A stretch of DNA of 21,544 bases from Hypsibius dujardini (lineage: Eukaryota > Tardigrada > Eutardigrada > Parachela > Hypsibiidae). The stretch is from assembly GCA_001579985.1 (NCBI GenBank), contig LRSR01013535.1:1-21544 (forward strand). Reading direction: 5' to 3'. Shown in pieces: positions 1-9,618 of this stretch; position 1 is the stretch's first letter; the number at the start of each line of letters is the position of its first letter. A program made the translations under genes and the position numbers. The notes under the pieces were generated by a model. The model was given only the letters and a program-made list of their open reading frames with translations. It was not told the origin of the DNA and did not search any database.

Positions 1-807
1 ATTGTAAATAAAGTCTCAGTAAGGCTTACGTGGCGAAGAGCGGTTCAGTTGCGGTGATTCCAGTCCCAGTCCAGACAAGACTGGTTCAGGTCTTATGACT
101 AGACATTCTTCCGCCGCGAGTTCCAGCAAAACGTGAAGGAAATCTTGCTTGCTCATGGTCGTCATTAGCTGACCGGTCTATGCTTCATGTAGGCAATAGG
201 ACGCGTCAGGAAGAGTCAGACTGATCCCTCTTGTGTACGGTGAAAATTTAAGTTAAGTTAAGATCTTCCGTTCGTGCAGTATCCTGCGGTGTCATTGAGA
301 AAACAACTCAATAACATTTTGCGGTAGGGAAAATATTCCAAAGCACAACGAGGTGATGGTAATATGACACCTGCGTTTCACAACGAACATTTCATTTTTC
401 TCGCGCAGGGTTCCGGCGGTCGCTGATGCTCAGACATACGATGGTATTTCTGCTGATGAATTTCTTCTTTATGACGCTTAGAGAGTGTGTTTGTGCGTGT
501 GTGTGAATAGATATGATAGGGTACATAGCGGTCAAAGTTTGACGGATGCATCGTGAAGGTGTGTCCACACGACCGTTACGTTATCCATGGCGCCGGATGA
601 ACCTACGGTTTGTTTGCTTTTCCCTCGAAATGAATTTCTCCCTGCACCAACAAAAATATCTGTCCATACAGAATAACGATAAAAGTGGACCGCCGAAGGA
701 ACGGCGTCGCTCTCTGTCAATTTACACAGGCCGAGCAGTGCAGCTTGCATCCATAAAATGGCAATAATTCATGTTGCTAATAAGTTTTGCGGCAACCTTG
801 AATCGAC
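1..807. other. No recognisable gene
   Basis: Only short open frames occur on either strand and none resembles a known family or has a convincing splice pattern. An AATAAA hexamer lies within the first 12 bases on the plus strand and could be the polyadenylation signal of a plus-strand gene lying outside the window, but nothing else supports that. The stretch at 480-505 is a weak GT-rich simple repeat. Confidence 0.5.
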
Positions 808-941
808 GGTCTTATGGCGATGACGTATTGTAATTGAAAAACCCCTTAAGAATCCAGCTTAAGTGTTGATGTAGTCGGGAGTACGGTATATGGCGAAAAC
901 GTGGACGAGGTTCCCGTAACCAGTCACCGGTCAGCGTGACC
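808..941 (-). pseudogene. Decayed copy of the terminal exon of the neighbouring protease-like gene
   Basis: Read on the minus strand, about 941 to 808 aligns with the last 105 or so bases of the coding region at 1836-1941. Shared blocks include the plus-strand words gagtac, aagaatccagct (gagaatccagct in the intact exon), ggtctta and the terminal codons for TSSP-stop. By eye roughly three quarters of bases match. The copy has lost one base near 926 and gained about five bases near 875, so the frame is broken and a stop falls early. I saw no other trypsin exon around it. It is best read as a relic of a tandem partial duplication; an alternative last exon is less likely because of the frameshifts. 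Confidence 0.72.
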
Positions 942-1483
942 GTTCACCGGTTAGTCCACCGTTTTTCAAAAAATTGCTTATTTCTGGGCAGAAACTGAAT
1001 TCGTTTTTCTGCGTAAGAATTCGGCTGTATTACCTCAATTTTGCTGCCGTGATCCCTCTCGCCTCAAGGTGTTGGAGCACGCCCAATAAGTCACTCTACC
1101 CAATCATTACAGCTATATGCCCTACTAGTACCTAGCTTAGTTAATAACTCTGTCTACCCTGTAAACCATATTCTACTGCTACAGCTAATTACTTGTATGT
1201 AATTCAGCTGTGTCTGCTATCTACGTTCAACTCTATAGTTAACACTTTGCTATTTAATCATGCGCTTTGCCAGATCTAGAAACACTTTTCACCTCCTTTT
1301 CTCTTCCCTCCAGTCTTCTTCTCTACCTTTCTCTTAATTCGGTCTAATAAACTTGTTAACTATCCAACTTCCAATTGGTAGCCTAACAGCGTATTCACTT
1401 ATTTGTCTTTGACCCGACGTTCAAGAATAGATGATCTTTCATCTTCGATTCCTTATTTGCGATGCACTCAAAGTATGAAGTTA
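942..1483. other. Gene-free spacer
   Basis: No coding exon is recognised. At 930-955 there is a short direct repeat of a TCACCGGT-containing word. At 1253-1258 the minus strand reads ATTAAA, a possible but distant polyadenylation signal for the gene ending at 1836. Confidence 0.4.
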
Positions 1484-1750
1484 GTTACGTTACGATACGT
1501 TGTTACGTTATGTGATGTTAATTTAAGTTACGTTACGTTACGTTACGCTACGTTACGTTACGTTACGTTACGCTACGTTACGTTACGTTACGTTACGATA
1601 CGTTACGTTACGATACGTTGCGTTACGTTACGATACGTTGCGTTACGTTACGTTACGATACGTTACGTTACGATACGTTGCGTTACGTTACGTTACGTTA
1701 CGTTACGTTACGTTACGTTACGTTACGTTACGTTACGTTACGTTACGTTG
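1484..1750. repeat. (CGTTA)n pentanucleotide array
   Basis: About 50 tandem copies of the 5-bp unit CGTTA run through this stretch, with scattered variants CGATA, CGCTA and CGTTG. Variants are grouped: the middle third (about 1590-1680) is mixed, while the last 70 bases are pure CGTTA. The array begins about 85 bases beyond the stop codon of the minus-strand gene ending at 1836, so it could lie in its 3' UTR as (TAACG)n. A plus-strand open frame through it is an artefact of the repeat. Confidence 0.97.
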
Positions 1751-1835
1751 AAACCATAAGACACTCTTCATTTTCTCTTTACTGATATCAGTGCGATTAT
1801 CAGAATCGTAGGCCTTTCTCCCACGTCCCCGGGTC

Positions 1836-4469
1836 TTACGGCGAGGACGTATCGGAATTGGTAAACTCTTTGAGAATCCAGCTCAAGTGCTGATCTAACC
1901 GCGAGTACAGGGCGAATACGCGGACAAAGTTTCCCGTGACTCGGGTTTTGTAGCCCGAAAGGACACCCATGAGTTCCCATTTTGAGCTGTCCGTGCCGGA
2001 TGCGCAAGCGAGGATGCCGCCCGGGTCGGACAGCAGATTGGTATTATCACGGTTGGATATTTTAACGCAGATTAAGTTGTCCAGCGGTTCCGGTGTCCGG
2101 TTCCACAGCGAGCGACTACAGTCTTCCGTGGGTACGACTTGAATTTCCCGCGCTAAGTGGAGCTCTGACGGATATGGAATACTTGACGCTGAAACGAAAC
2201 AAAAATTGTTACCTCAACATTGTATATTCTACTGTCTAAATCTAACGGAAAACTAATTAAACAACTAAAAAATAAATATGTACAAAATAAAAATAAAAAT
2301 AAAAATAAAATTTACGTAAAATTAATTAACTGTTTCACAATCGATAATTTTTCGAAGGTTATTTTTTCATACCTCGGTTTGATGTGACGTTCCAACCCAG
2401 TGTCACACAGTGCGAGAATTGGTTCGTGCCATTGCCGATGGCGCTGCTCAGTTGGTACCCCGGATCGGGAAGGCATACTGGCCGCAGGAAATCATGGCAC
2501 TCTAATCGTTTATCGAGCCTGGCCAGCACGATTTCACTCCGCCCATTGGTGGCGGGGGTCTCCGGCGCCAGGACAATCATACTAATGTCACGACTCTGCA
2601 TCAGTTTAGGGTTCGTCGACTGCCAATACGGTCCCGCTAGTGCCTTAAAATATCCATTCCTACAGAAAAATATGTTTGGTAGTACTCACAGGAATCATTT
2701 GCATACAATGTTGTCTCAATATATAAAGGAAACCTTGGCTTCAATCTACATAAATTAATACAGACCCTTCTACGTATACTTTGCTCACTGTGCGATATAT
2801 ATTTGAATATCTTTCTACACCGTAAAATGTTGGAACTGAATGTCTACATGTGTGTGCCTGTATGCCTGGATGTTTTAATGTCTGAATGTCTGAATGTCTA
2901 AATGCCTGAATGTCTGGATGTTTGAAAGCTTGAATGTCTGAATGCCAGGATGCCTGGATGTCTGAATGTCTGAATGCCTGGATGTCTGAATGCCAGAATG
3001 CCTGGATGTATGAATGTTTAAATGTCTGAATGCTTGGATGTCTGAATGCCTGAATGCCTGAATGACGTCGGATTGCCTCGGATTACTTGTCTATGCAGCC
3101 GGAGGACGTGATGAGCCACAACGGATGGACAATCACCCCGCCGCATCGCAGCACCCACGAGCTCCAGACACGCTTGTAGATCTGCACAACGAAGGGGAAA
3201 AACTGCTCCTGCCGCTTCAGCACCAGCTCGCCGTTCTCCGTCACGACGACGCCCTTGTTGCGGTGATCCTGCCGCGGCGAGCACATCATCTCGGTGCAGT
3301 GAACGCGCAGCACGCTGCCTGACTCGCACTGCTTGACCGGAATGAAGTGCCGGCTGGGGTCGCTGCCGGTGGTCGCGGCGGTCGGCGACGTCGTCGGCGG
3401 ACTGAACGCGTAGAACTTGTTGTTCGACGACGGCGCCGTCTTGGGCAGGATGAGAGGCTCGGCGTAGAGGAGCCGCGCGAACCCAAAGTGGTTGCAGAAC
3501 ATGGTGCCGACGTATGAATCCGCTTGCAAGTCCACGTCCGGCGTCAGGCAGATGGGGGAGAACTCGGTGCCCCAGCGACGGACTAGGACGATGCCGGCCG
3601 GCCGGGATGTACCCACATAGTCGACGCTGTCCGGCATGGACTCACCGTCTGACAGCAGGCGGAGGCATTCTTCTTCGTCTTCACCGTTTGCACAGTCTCG
3701 GATTCCATCACATATTGAAGTCCTAAAAACAGATTGACCCATTAAGGTACCAAACAGACGTCGCTTGTTTTGCCAATTCATTAGAGCGATCAGCATGAAA
3801 TGCGGGTTTTTTTTTCCTCCAAGTAATTTGTAATTTTTCTGTTTTTTTTTTCCTGGATATGTTTCATAGCAAAAAACCGTTCCGTTTGGCTAGATGATAT
3901 TACAGAAAAAGAAATGAAAATGCCAGTGCAGAAACACGCAAACGTGCACGGCTTTTTGCCCTGCGTTACAAATGAATAAACTGTCACTTACTTGTGAACA
4001 CAGCCATAGCCGCTTCTCCAGCAGGAAAACTGATCGTTCCCATCGCAAGTGGTGGAGCACTCGATCTCGTCTAAATTGTCCGCGCAGTCCGGAAATCCAT
4101 CGCAGAACTTGTGCGGCGGCAGATCGTCCAGGCAGTTGCAGTGGAGTGGTTCCGGTGTGTCCGTGATGCAGCTGTCCGCGCCGCGACAGATTTCGGTGCG
4201 GTTCTTGCAGATGCCGTCGGTGCAGCGGATCTGTTCGGCGTTGCAACGGCAAAAGTACTCGTCGGAGAGGTCCTCACAGTCCGGCACACCGTTACAGACA
4301 AGTGTTTCCGGGATGCACCAATCTACAACGTGCCACGGGATCATACATTATTTTTGGGCTTACACAATACACACAACTGTACAGCATAATAACTTCATGT
4401 GAAGACCGTTTCTATTTCTCTCATAGTCAGTCTGTCTGTCTGCTGAGTTATCTTTTTTGTTAGAGCAAC

Positions 4470-4518
<49 letters not shown>

Positions 4519-6117
4519 GCCTGTCTGTCCGTGTGTCTGTCTATTGGGTCATCTTGTTGTAAGAGCGACTGTCTGTCGGTCTGCTTCTGAAGCATGTGAA
4601 TCTTTGTCTCTTGCCTGACTTAAGACTTGATTGTCTCTCACCATGTGTCTTGTCGAAACGAACGGAACTATGATTGAGGCAGGCAAAAAATCGTGGAGGA
4701 CAGGTCACTGCGCACTCCGAATGTTCGTCTGAAAGACAAAATTTGTGATAAATCAATTTTGTGGATGTCATATGTTATAATCCTATTTGGTCGATCAAAT
4801 GCTCGGGTACAAAATGACCCGGTATAACTGACCAGTCTTGTCTTCGCAGTCCGTTTTGCCGTCGCACCACACTAAAATTAACACCGTTTATATCGTTCGT
4901 TTTGTTTTATGATGATACGTGCGGTGATACTTACCAGGTATCGGCAGACACTGGTTGTGACCGCAACGAAACGTGTAAAGTTCGTTACAGTCCAGTTCGC
5001 CCAGTAAGCTGGCGTCAAAGTCATGCAAGCCAAAGCGATCCTTCGGCCGGGGAGGGTGATCAGCACCGCCGGCCGGTGGAACCAAATCGTTTCCGGTCGA
5101 GCCGTCGAGGCCGTCGGTGGCGCTCACGCGTATGCCTATCCTCGGGGACTGGTGAATCTCCGAACCGGTTGGAAAATTGCCAGGTGCGCGAACTATACAA
5201 AACATACTGTGACCTACAAATGATTACAAGCCTGTGCTCTACCCCGACTCTATGTTACAGTCTGTGTCTGTCTTTGTGTCTGTGTCTGTGTTTGTGTCTG
5301 TGTCTGTGTTGTGTCTGTGTCTGTGTCTGTGTCTGTGTCTGTGTCTGTGTCTGTGCTTATGCCTGTGCTCGTGTCTACATCTATGTCTGTGTGGGTGTCT
5401 GTGCTGGTGTTTGTCTTTGTCTTTGTTTCTTTGTCTCTGTCTCTATCTCTGTCTGTGGTTGCGGCTACGACCGTGGTTGCGTGAGTTGTATCTGGCTGAA
5501 TCTGTGGCTGTGTCTGTGGATGGCTCGTAAATGTGTATCTGTTTCTGTGATTGTAACGGTGGCGGTGGGGAGAAAATTGGAGCAAAAAACTTACATGAAA
5601 AATAAGTCCCAACAATTCCACCCGCAATAATTAACAAAATGGCTAACAACGCAAGTCCCAAACAGATTTTCTCGTGACCCTTCCAGGGGTAGTCCGAGCA
5701 GCAGGGCAACCAGCAATGATTGCCGCGCCGGTGGTTACCAAACGAGTGTTCCGTTCCGCTACTGATTGAACTATCAGACGTCATCCGCGGGCTGGAAAAG
5801 ATACTCCGTTTTTGGTAGTGCATAATAGCCAGGTTGTGAACCGGAGTAAATGCTGAATGCCGCTCGTCGTGAACAGATAGGATGGACCGTCGCGTTCCGT
5901 TGGAGGACAGGGAATTGCGCCGGTAACGATCCATTACAGCGGACTGGATTGCAGGATCCATTGGCTCGTCGCAGCACGACTCGGACGGAAAAAGGTTGTC
6001 GCAATTAGCAGACTCGACGGCACAGTCATTCTGTGAACCAGGATGGGAGAATTGCATCAATAATTTCTGGTCTCGAAAACCCACAGTTTGCCAGTCTGTC
6101 TGTCTGTCTGTCTGTCA

Positions 6118-6157
<40 letters not shown>

Positions 6158-6307
6158 TTCTGTCTGTGTTTTTTTGTTTGTCTGTCTGTCTGTCTGTCTG
6201 TCTGCAATTTACAGACTTACCTGTGTAGGTGCTTGTCGGAAAAATATCTGGGGTGAATCCGGTGGCCCGATGGTATGCCGAGTTCCGGCAGGACCTACGG
6301 CAGACAT
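1836..6307 (-). CDS. Corin/TTSP-like type II membrane protein with LDLa repeats, SRCR-like region and inactive trypsin domain
   Basis: Nine exons: 6307-6221, 6030-5595, 5213-4935 (or from 5192), 4871-4833, 4728-4642, 4322-3992, 3722-3087, 2659-2373, 2188-1836. Phases match at all junctions and give 844 aa (837 with the shorter exon 3). Order: cytoplasmic N-terminus; membrane helix about 151-173 (LGLALLAILLIIAGGIVG); LDLa repeats about 250-286, 290-334, 336-371, a four-Cys remnant to 398, then 402-442; SRCR-like region about 455-570; trypsin-like domain from about 577. The domain keeps CGGVIVHPLWLIT, the D102 equivalent (D656 in RDISMIVL), FLRPVCLP and CVTLGW. The His57 position is Gly628 (TSSGC), the Ser195 position is Pro783 (SDPGG), and the usual R-IVGG cleavage site reads NKGVVV. 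Cys191 and Asp189 are also replaced. Architecture is nearest the C-terminal part of corin and related TTSPs; no Frizzled domain was seen. It is probably a surface binding protein rather than an enzyme. The start ATG follows AAAAA. Confidence 0.9.
2189..2372 (-). other. Intron 8 of the protease-like gene with an (AAAAT)n tract
   Basis: On the minus strand the donor is G|GTATGA at 2372 and the acceptor is TTTCAG ending at 2189. Joining the flanks restores the frame as GWNVTSNR-A-SSIPYP. A plus-strand (AAAAT)n tract lies near 2283-2312. Confidence 0.85.
2839..3064. repeat. 8-bp minisatellite, unit TG(T/C)CTG(A/G)A
   Basis: About 27 imperfect tandem copies of an octamer close to TGTCTGAA / TGCCTGGA. 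It lies entirely in intron 7 of the protease-like gene (2660-3086) and ends only about 20 bases from that intron's 5' splice site. The intron RNA would carry the complement, TTCAGACA-like repeats. Confidence 0.95.
4466..4550. repeat. (TGTC)n microsatellite
   Basis: About 17 tandem TGTC/TCTG units with a few substitutions at the right end. It lies in the intron between exons 5 and 6 of the protease-like gene (4323-4641). Shorter related TCTG runs flank it at 4430-4442 and 4566-4582. Confidence 0.95.
5260..5470. repeat. (TGTGTC)n compound microsatellite
   Basis: Tandem hexamers TGTGTC/TGTCTG with increasing decay toward the right, where TTTGTC and TGTCTC variants appear. It lies in the intron between exons 2 and 3 of the protease-like gene. 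Long low-complexity open frames on both strands here, rich in CLCL or DTDT, are repeat artefacts. Confidence 0.93.
6092..6205. repeat. (TCTG)n microsatellite
   Basis: Two blocks of TCTG tetramers (about 6092-6150 and 6176-6205) separated by a T-rich interruption. It lies in intron 1 of the protease-like gene (6031-6220), close to its 5' splice site, which reads CAG|GTAAGT at 6221/6220 on the minus strand. Confidence 0.95.
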
Positions 6308-7142
6308 TTTTTAACAGTTACACTACGGCATTACAGACATTTCTTCGGAGTCCCGTCCACTATTGCAGATAATATTTTCGTCAGTATTTCAATTTCAATA
6401 AAGATGAACGTCTTCTAAGATAAAGTTCAAATAAACCACATCCGGTTTTGCATTGCTCCGACTGATCATCCAGTTAGGTAGTCGGTGGTCAGAATTCACA
6501 GCGGAAATGGGCAGTGAGTTTTTTTTCACGATTACGTTAGTGTGGGAGTGACCTGTCAAGAGCGGACAATCGGCGGTATTGAATATCAACGGTAACATAC
6601 CTGTTGGAGAAGCGCAAAAAATTAAATGCTAACAAGGTGAGGTAATCCAATCAGGTTAATCACTTCTCCGTTGTCTTCCCTTTGACGGCAACATACACAG
6701 GCACAGAGAGGGAGCCGTGCGTATATACGCAATCGGAGACCCGAAATGCAATATTTCCCCTATCACAGCAAAACCGGCCTTGAAAGTGATATCGACAATA
6801 AAACACGACAGACTCAGCGGCAATATCACTTTGCTCATACTGACCGGACGTCGGACGATTGGCACTACAGTTGTACAATGTATGCGTCATATGTTATGTG
6901 TGCATAAGTAGGTGATTTGTTTGGTGACGCTAAAACGCGTGGTAGGTGTCTTTAAAAAGTGTCCGCGGTTGACCGTCACGCAAATTAATCTCTTAACCAT
7001 GGTTCAGGACATACGTGGTATAGGGAACGAACCAGCTCGCGGTTGGCGAGAGAATTCGTCGGTGTTCTTCTGCCAGATGAGTAACGGACAAACAGGACGG
7101 TGAGACCACGTGAGACGTTTACTAAACACGTGGCAAAAACCT
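6308..7142. other. Upstream spacer without a recognised gene
   Basis: This is the 5' flank of the protease-like gene on the minus strand. No TATA-like box was evident close to the start. A minus-strand open frame ending at 6658 encodes a short Cys-containing peptide (RYHFQGRFCCDRG in the middle) and has an AG acceptor-like site near 6868, but no matching exons or family could be found, so it is not called as a gene. Confidence 0.4.
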
Positions 7143-7957
7143 TGCGGCACCGGCCACTACGAGTATATGGGATGGAAAGTTAAAAAGTACAAATGAATTG
7201 GTAATACATCGAAATTGGGACGATTTTCAAAGGAGGAAACCAGAATTTTTCCGCTTTATATATTTTTGTTAGAGCTATAATTATGATGATTTTCGAAATT
7301 AGTTTTGTCGGTCATGATATAAAAACTTCTTTTCCGACAGAAATTCAAAGTTGGGAAAACACTGGAAGATTCCATTTCCTCTGAGTTTGACTGTAAAAAC
7401 TTCAATTTGGGGAAATGGTTTAATTTAAGGATTTGGACGATTTCCTTCTCAAAAATCAATTTGAAATCGATTGGTACCAGCAGAATCTTTTTTGGACGTC
7501 AGGGGGGGGGGCGGCAGAGCTACAGGTCATTGTCGAGCCCGACCGGAAAATTACGAGGGATATTCCCGAAGTGACGCATAGCTTCGGCCCCTGACATTCA
7601 AAAAAGACTCTGCCAGAGCTCGACTATTTGAAATTAATTTTTGAAAGGAATAGTATCAAAATCCGTCAAATTAAATTATTCTGCAGAAATGAAGTTTTTG
7701 GTTAAATGGTCAAAATCGGGGACAATAGAATCCTCAAGTGTTTTCCCAACTTTGAATTTCTGCCGAAAAAGAAGTTTTTATATCCTGACCGACAAAATTA
7801 ATTTTGAAAATCATCATAATTGTAGCGCTAATAAAAATATATAAAGCGGAAAAATTCTTGTTTCCTCCTTTGAAAAGCGTCCCAAGTTCAGTGTATTACC
7901 AATTCATTTGTACTTTTTAACTTTCCACTCGATAAACTCGTACTGGCCGATGCCGCA
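7143..7957. mobile_element. Foldback (long inverted-repeat) element, 815 bp
   Basis: Left arm about 7143-7510 and right arm about 7590-7957 are inverted copies, with a loop of about 80 bases. The arms begin tgcggcaccggcc and, in reverse complement, tgcggcatcggcc. They stay alignable for about 368 bases with perhaps 80-85 percent identity by eye, including ttaaaaagtacaaatgaatt without mismatch. Because of this symmetry both strands show the same short open frame (shared SSVFPTLNFCRKRSFYI), which is an artefact of the arm sequence rather than a gene. A run of ten G lies at 7501-7511. No transposase is present, so it would be non-autonomous. Confidence 0.9.
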
Positions 7958-7992
7958 TGTTGATGCCGCATGCCGGTGTATGTCCAGAAAAC

Positions 7993-8667
7993 ATGTATGC
8001 ACGTGACAAAAAACCTCAGGCTCACCGAATTAAAGCCAACTTTTTACGGCGCCCACCAAATTGGGGTAGTCGGAGTTTGAGCCAATTTAGGCCAATGCGT
8101 GCAGCTCTTTCTTACATCGCTTTATTCATTGATTTAACACTACAGCTGCGGGACACCCTTTTCTGGTTCAAAAGTAGACCGTTCAGTGAATAGCATAGGA
8201 GCTGGTCCATGTTAGGACCAGAAAAGGGTGTCCGACTTATCGCCGGAAGCTGTTGCAAACGCAGCTGTAGTATTACGGAAATTATAATTTGGCCAACTTT
8301 TGGCGTTCCATCCAGGTTGTGCTTTCCCGCGACTATCCCCGCTCAGTCGACACCCTTACCGAAAATCCTAATCATCAATCGTACGAAACTTTTTTTCTCG
8401 TGTAATTTAAAAAGGATGGCGTGGATATATATATGGCGTATGAACTTTCGTGGACATCAAAGATAGACTCATCATGCGTTCTTCGCCAAAATTATTCGAA
8501 GTCAATCAATTGACCGACTGAGCAAAGATTGCGTGGTCAGCTGTGGTAAAAAACAGCTGCACTGATTAGCCAAAATGGCTCAAACTCCGACCATCCCATT
8601 TTGCTGGGCGTCAGTAAAACGTTGGCTTTAATTCCGTCGGTCTGAGGTTTTGCCACGTGTGTATGCA
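7993..8667. mobile_element. Second foldback element with nested inverted repeats
   Basis: Outer arms about 7993-8112 and 8547-8667 are inverted copies: both read cacgtg-acaaaa-cctca, then gaattaaagccaac, then gtcggagtttgagcca and gtgcagct when oriented alike. A separate inner palindrome pairs 8152-8170 (ggacacccttttctggttc) with 8215-8233 (ggaccagaaaagggtgtcc), flanked by actacagctgcg at 8139 and its inverse near 8260-8272. The outer arm shares the word acgtggcaaaa with the left flank of the preceding element (7129-7142), hinting at a common family. Confidence 0.78.
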
Positions 8668-9440
8668 TACCAACGAACAACATCGTCCTAATTGAACAAA
8701 TGCGAAGTCGGCTCCGTGGGTCCAATTACATTTGCCGGATGTTTTGCTTGTTAATCAACCACTGATTTTGTCCGGCGTTCCAGGACATTATTACTGATTC
8801 AGAGCATGAGTGAGACTGCGGTGGCCGGTGCGACTGCCTGGTCACCAACACACTCTTTGACTGAGACACAGACAAGGACACAGACAAGGAGAGACAACGG
8901 CCAACGAGAGACAACGGACAAGGAGAGACAGGGGCCAAAACGTGATGGGATTACGGAGTGGATGAAGAAACCGTGACAGTTGGATTCTGATAGGTGGACC
9001 GCCGGGACTAGGACACGATCTGAGGTAGTAGGTCTGACAAGCATTGGTGGTAATGGTAACGGACTGATCAGTAATCCGGACTAGGGCGCGGGCATGGATG
9101 GTAAACTCGACGACAGCGGACAGGTCAATGGTGGAAGGGCATGACTCCCTTGCAGCACTGTTTTGCTCGGTGAAGGGATCGAACCATTTTGAGCATATCG
9201 GGCTCGTTTTGGCTCTAATGCATTGGCTGATTGTGACCTGCCATGCCCCTTGCGGTGATTTGAATCCGCACCAAACCACCGACCTTTGTACCTAATCTAC
9301 AGGCCAGTGACATGGCATTTTCAATGGTACCTAGAATACCTAGAATAGATCCGGCTAATACCGAGGAGCTGTCTTTTCTCATACCCTGAATGGATCTGTA
9401 CCATTTCGATCAGCCAGGGACGTGACCCGTGATCAGGATT
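8668..9440. other. Spacer with short GACAAGGA-type repeats; no supported gene
   Basis: At about 8864-8935 there are tandem-like repeats of acagacaagga and agagacaacgg. A minus-strand open frame of 145 codons spans 8842-9279, but its end is made of this repeat and I recognise nothing in it. Short direct repeats of tacctagaa occur at 9328-9345. Confidence 0.4.
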
Positions 9441-9618
9441 ATATACCAGGCAAACGCTATGGGTTGAATCGCTACATGGGTTGAATCGGTGGGGTGGCGG
9501 AGGGCGCCACAAGTGTAATTGTAAACAACACTCATTCAATTTACACTTGTGGCGCCCTCAGCCACCCCACCGATTCAACCCATGTAGCGATTCAACTCAT
9601 AGCGTTTGCCTGGTTTAT
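9441..9618. repeat. Near-perfect hairpin, 78-bp arms and 22-nt loop
   Basis: Left arm 9441-9518 and right arm 9541-9618 are inverse complements with three mismatches in 78 positions by eye; the loop is 9519-9540. Each arm also contains the word gggttgaatcg (gagttgaatcg at one site), repeated about 20 bases apart. No coding content is likely. It could be a small foldback MITE or the source of a hairpin RNA; the high arm identity means it is young or conserved. Confidence 0.95.

Noticed and set aside
1403-1759. Plus-strand 118-codon frame of VTLRY repeats
   Set aside because: It is a direct translation of the (CGTTA)n array, with no splice signals or conserved domain.
4902-5630. Long low-complexity frames on both strands (CLCL plus, DTDT minus)
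   Set aside because: They translate the TGTGTC microsatellite in an intron and overlap real exons of the minus-strand gene in other frames.
6658-6890. Short Cys-containing minus-strand frame with an acceptor-like AG
   Set aside because: No matching upstream exon, signal peptide or known family could be found.
7256-7844. A peptide family present twice, on opposite strands
   Set aside because: The two frames are the two arms of one inverted repeat; neither has a gene structure.
9240-9275. tRNA-like T-arm (tgcgg ... ccgca around tttgaat)
   Set aside because: The loop is too long and no anticodon arm or acceptor stem accompanies it.
8842-9279. 145-codon minus-strand frame
   Set aside because: Its C-terminal third is translated simple repeat and the remainder resembles no family I know; kept only as a note.
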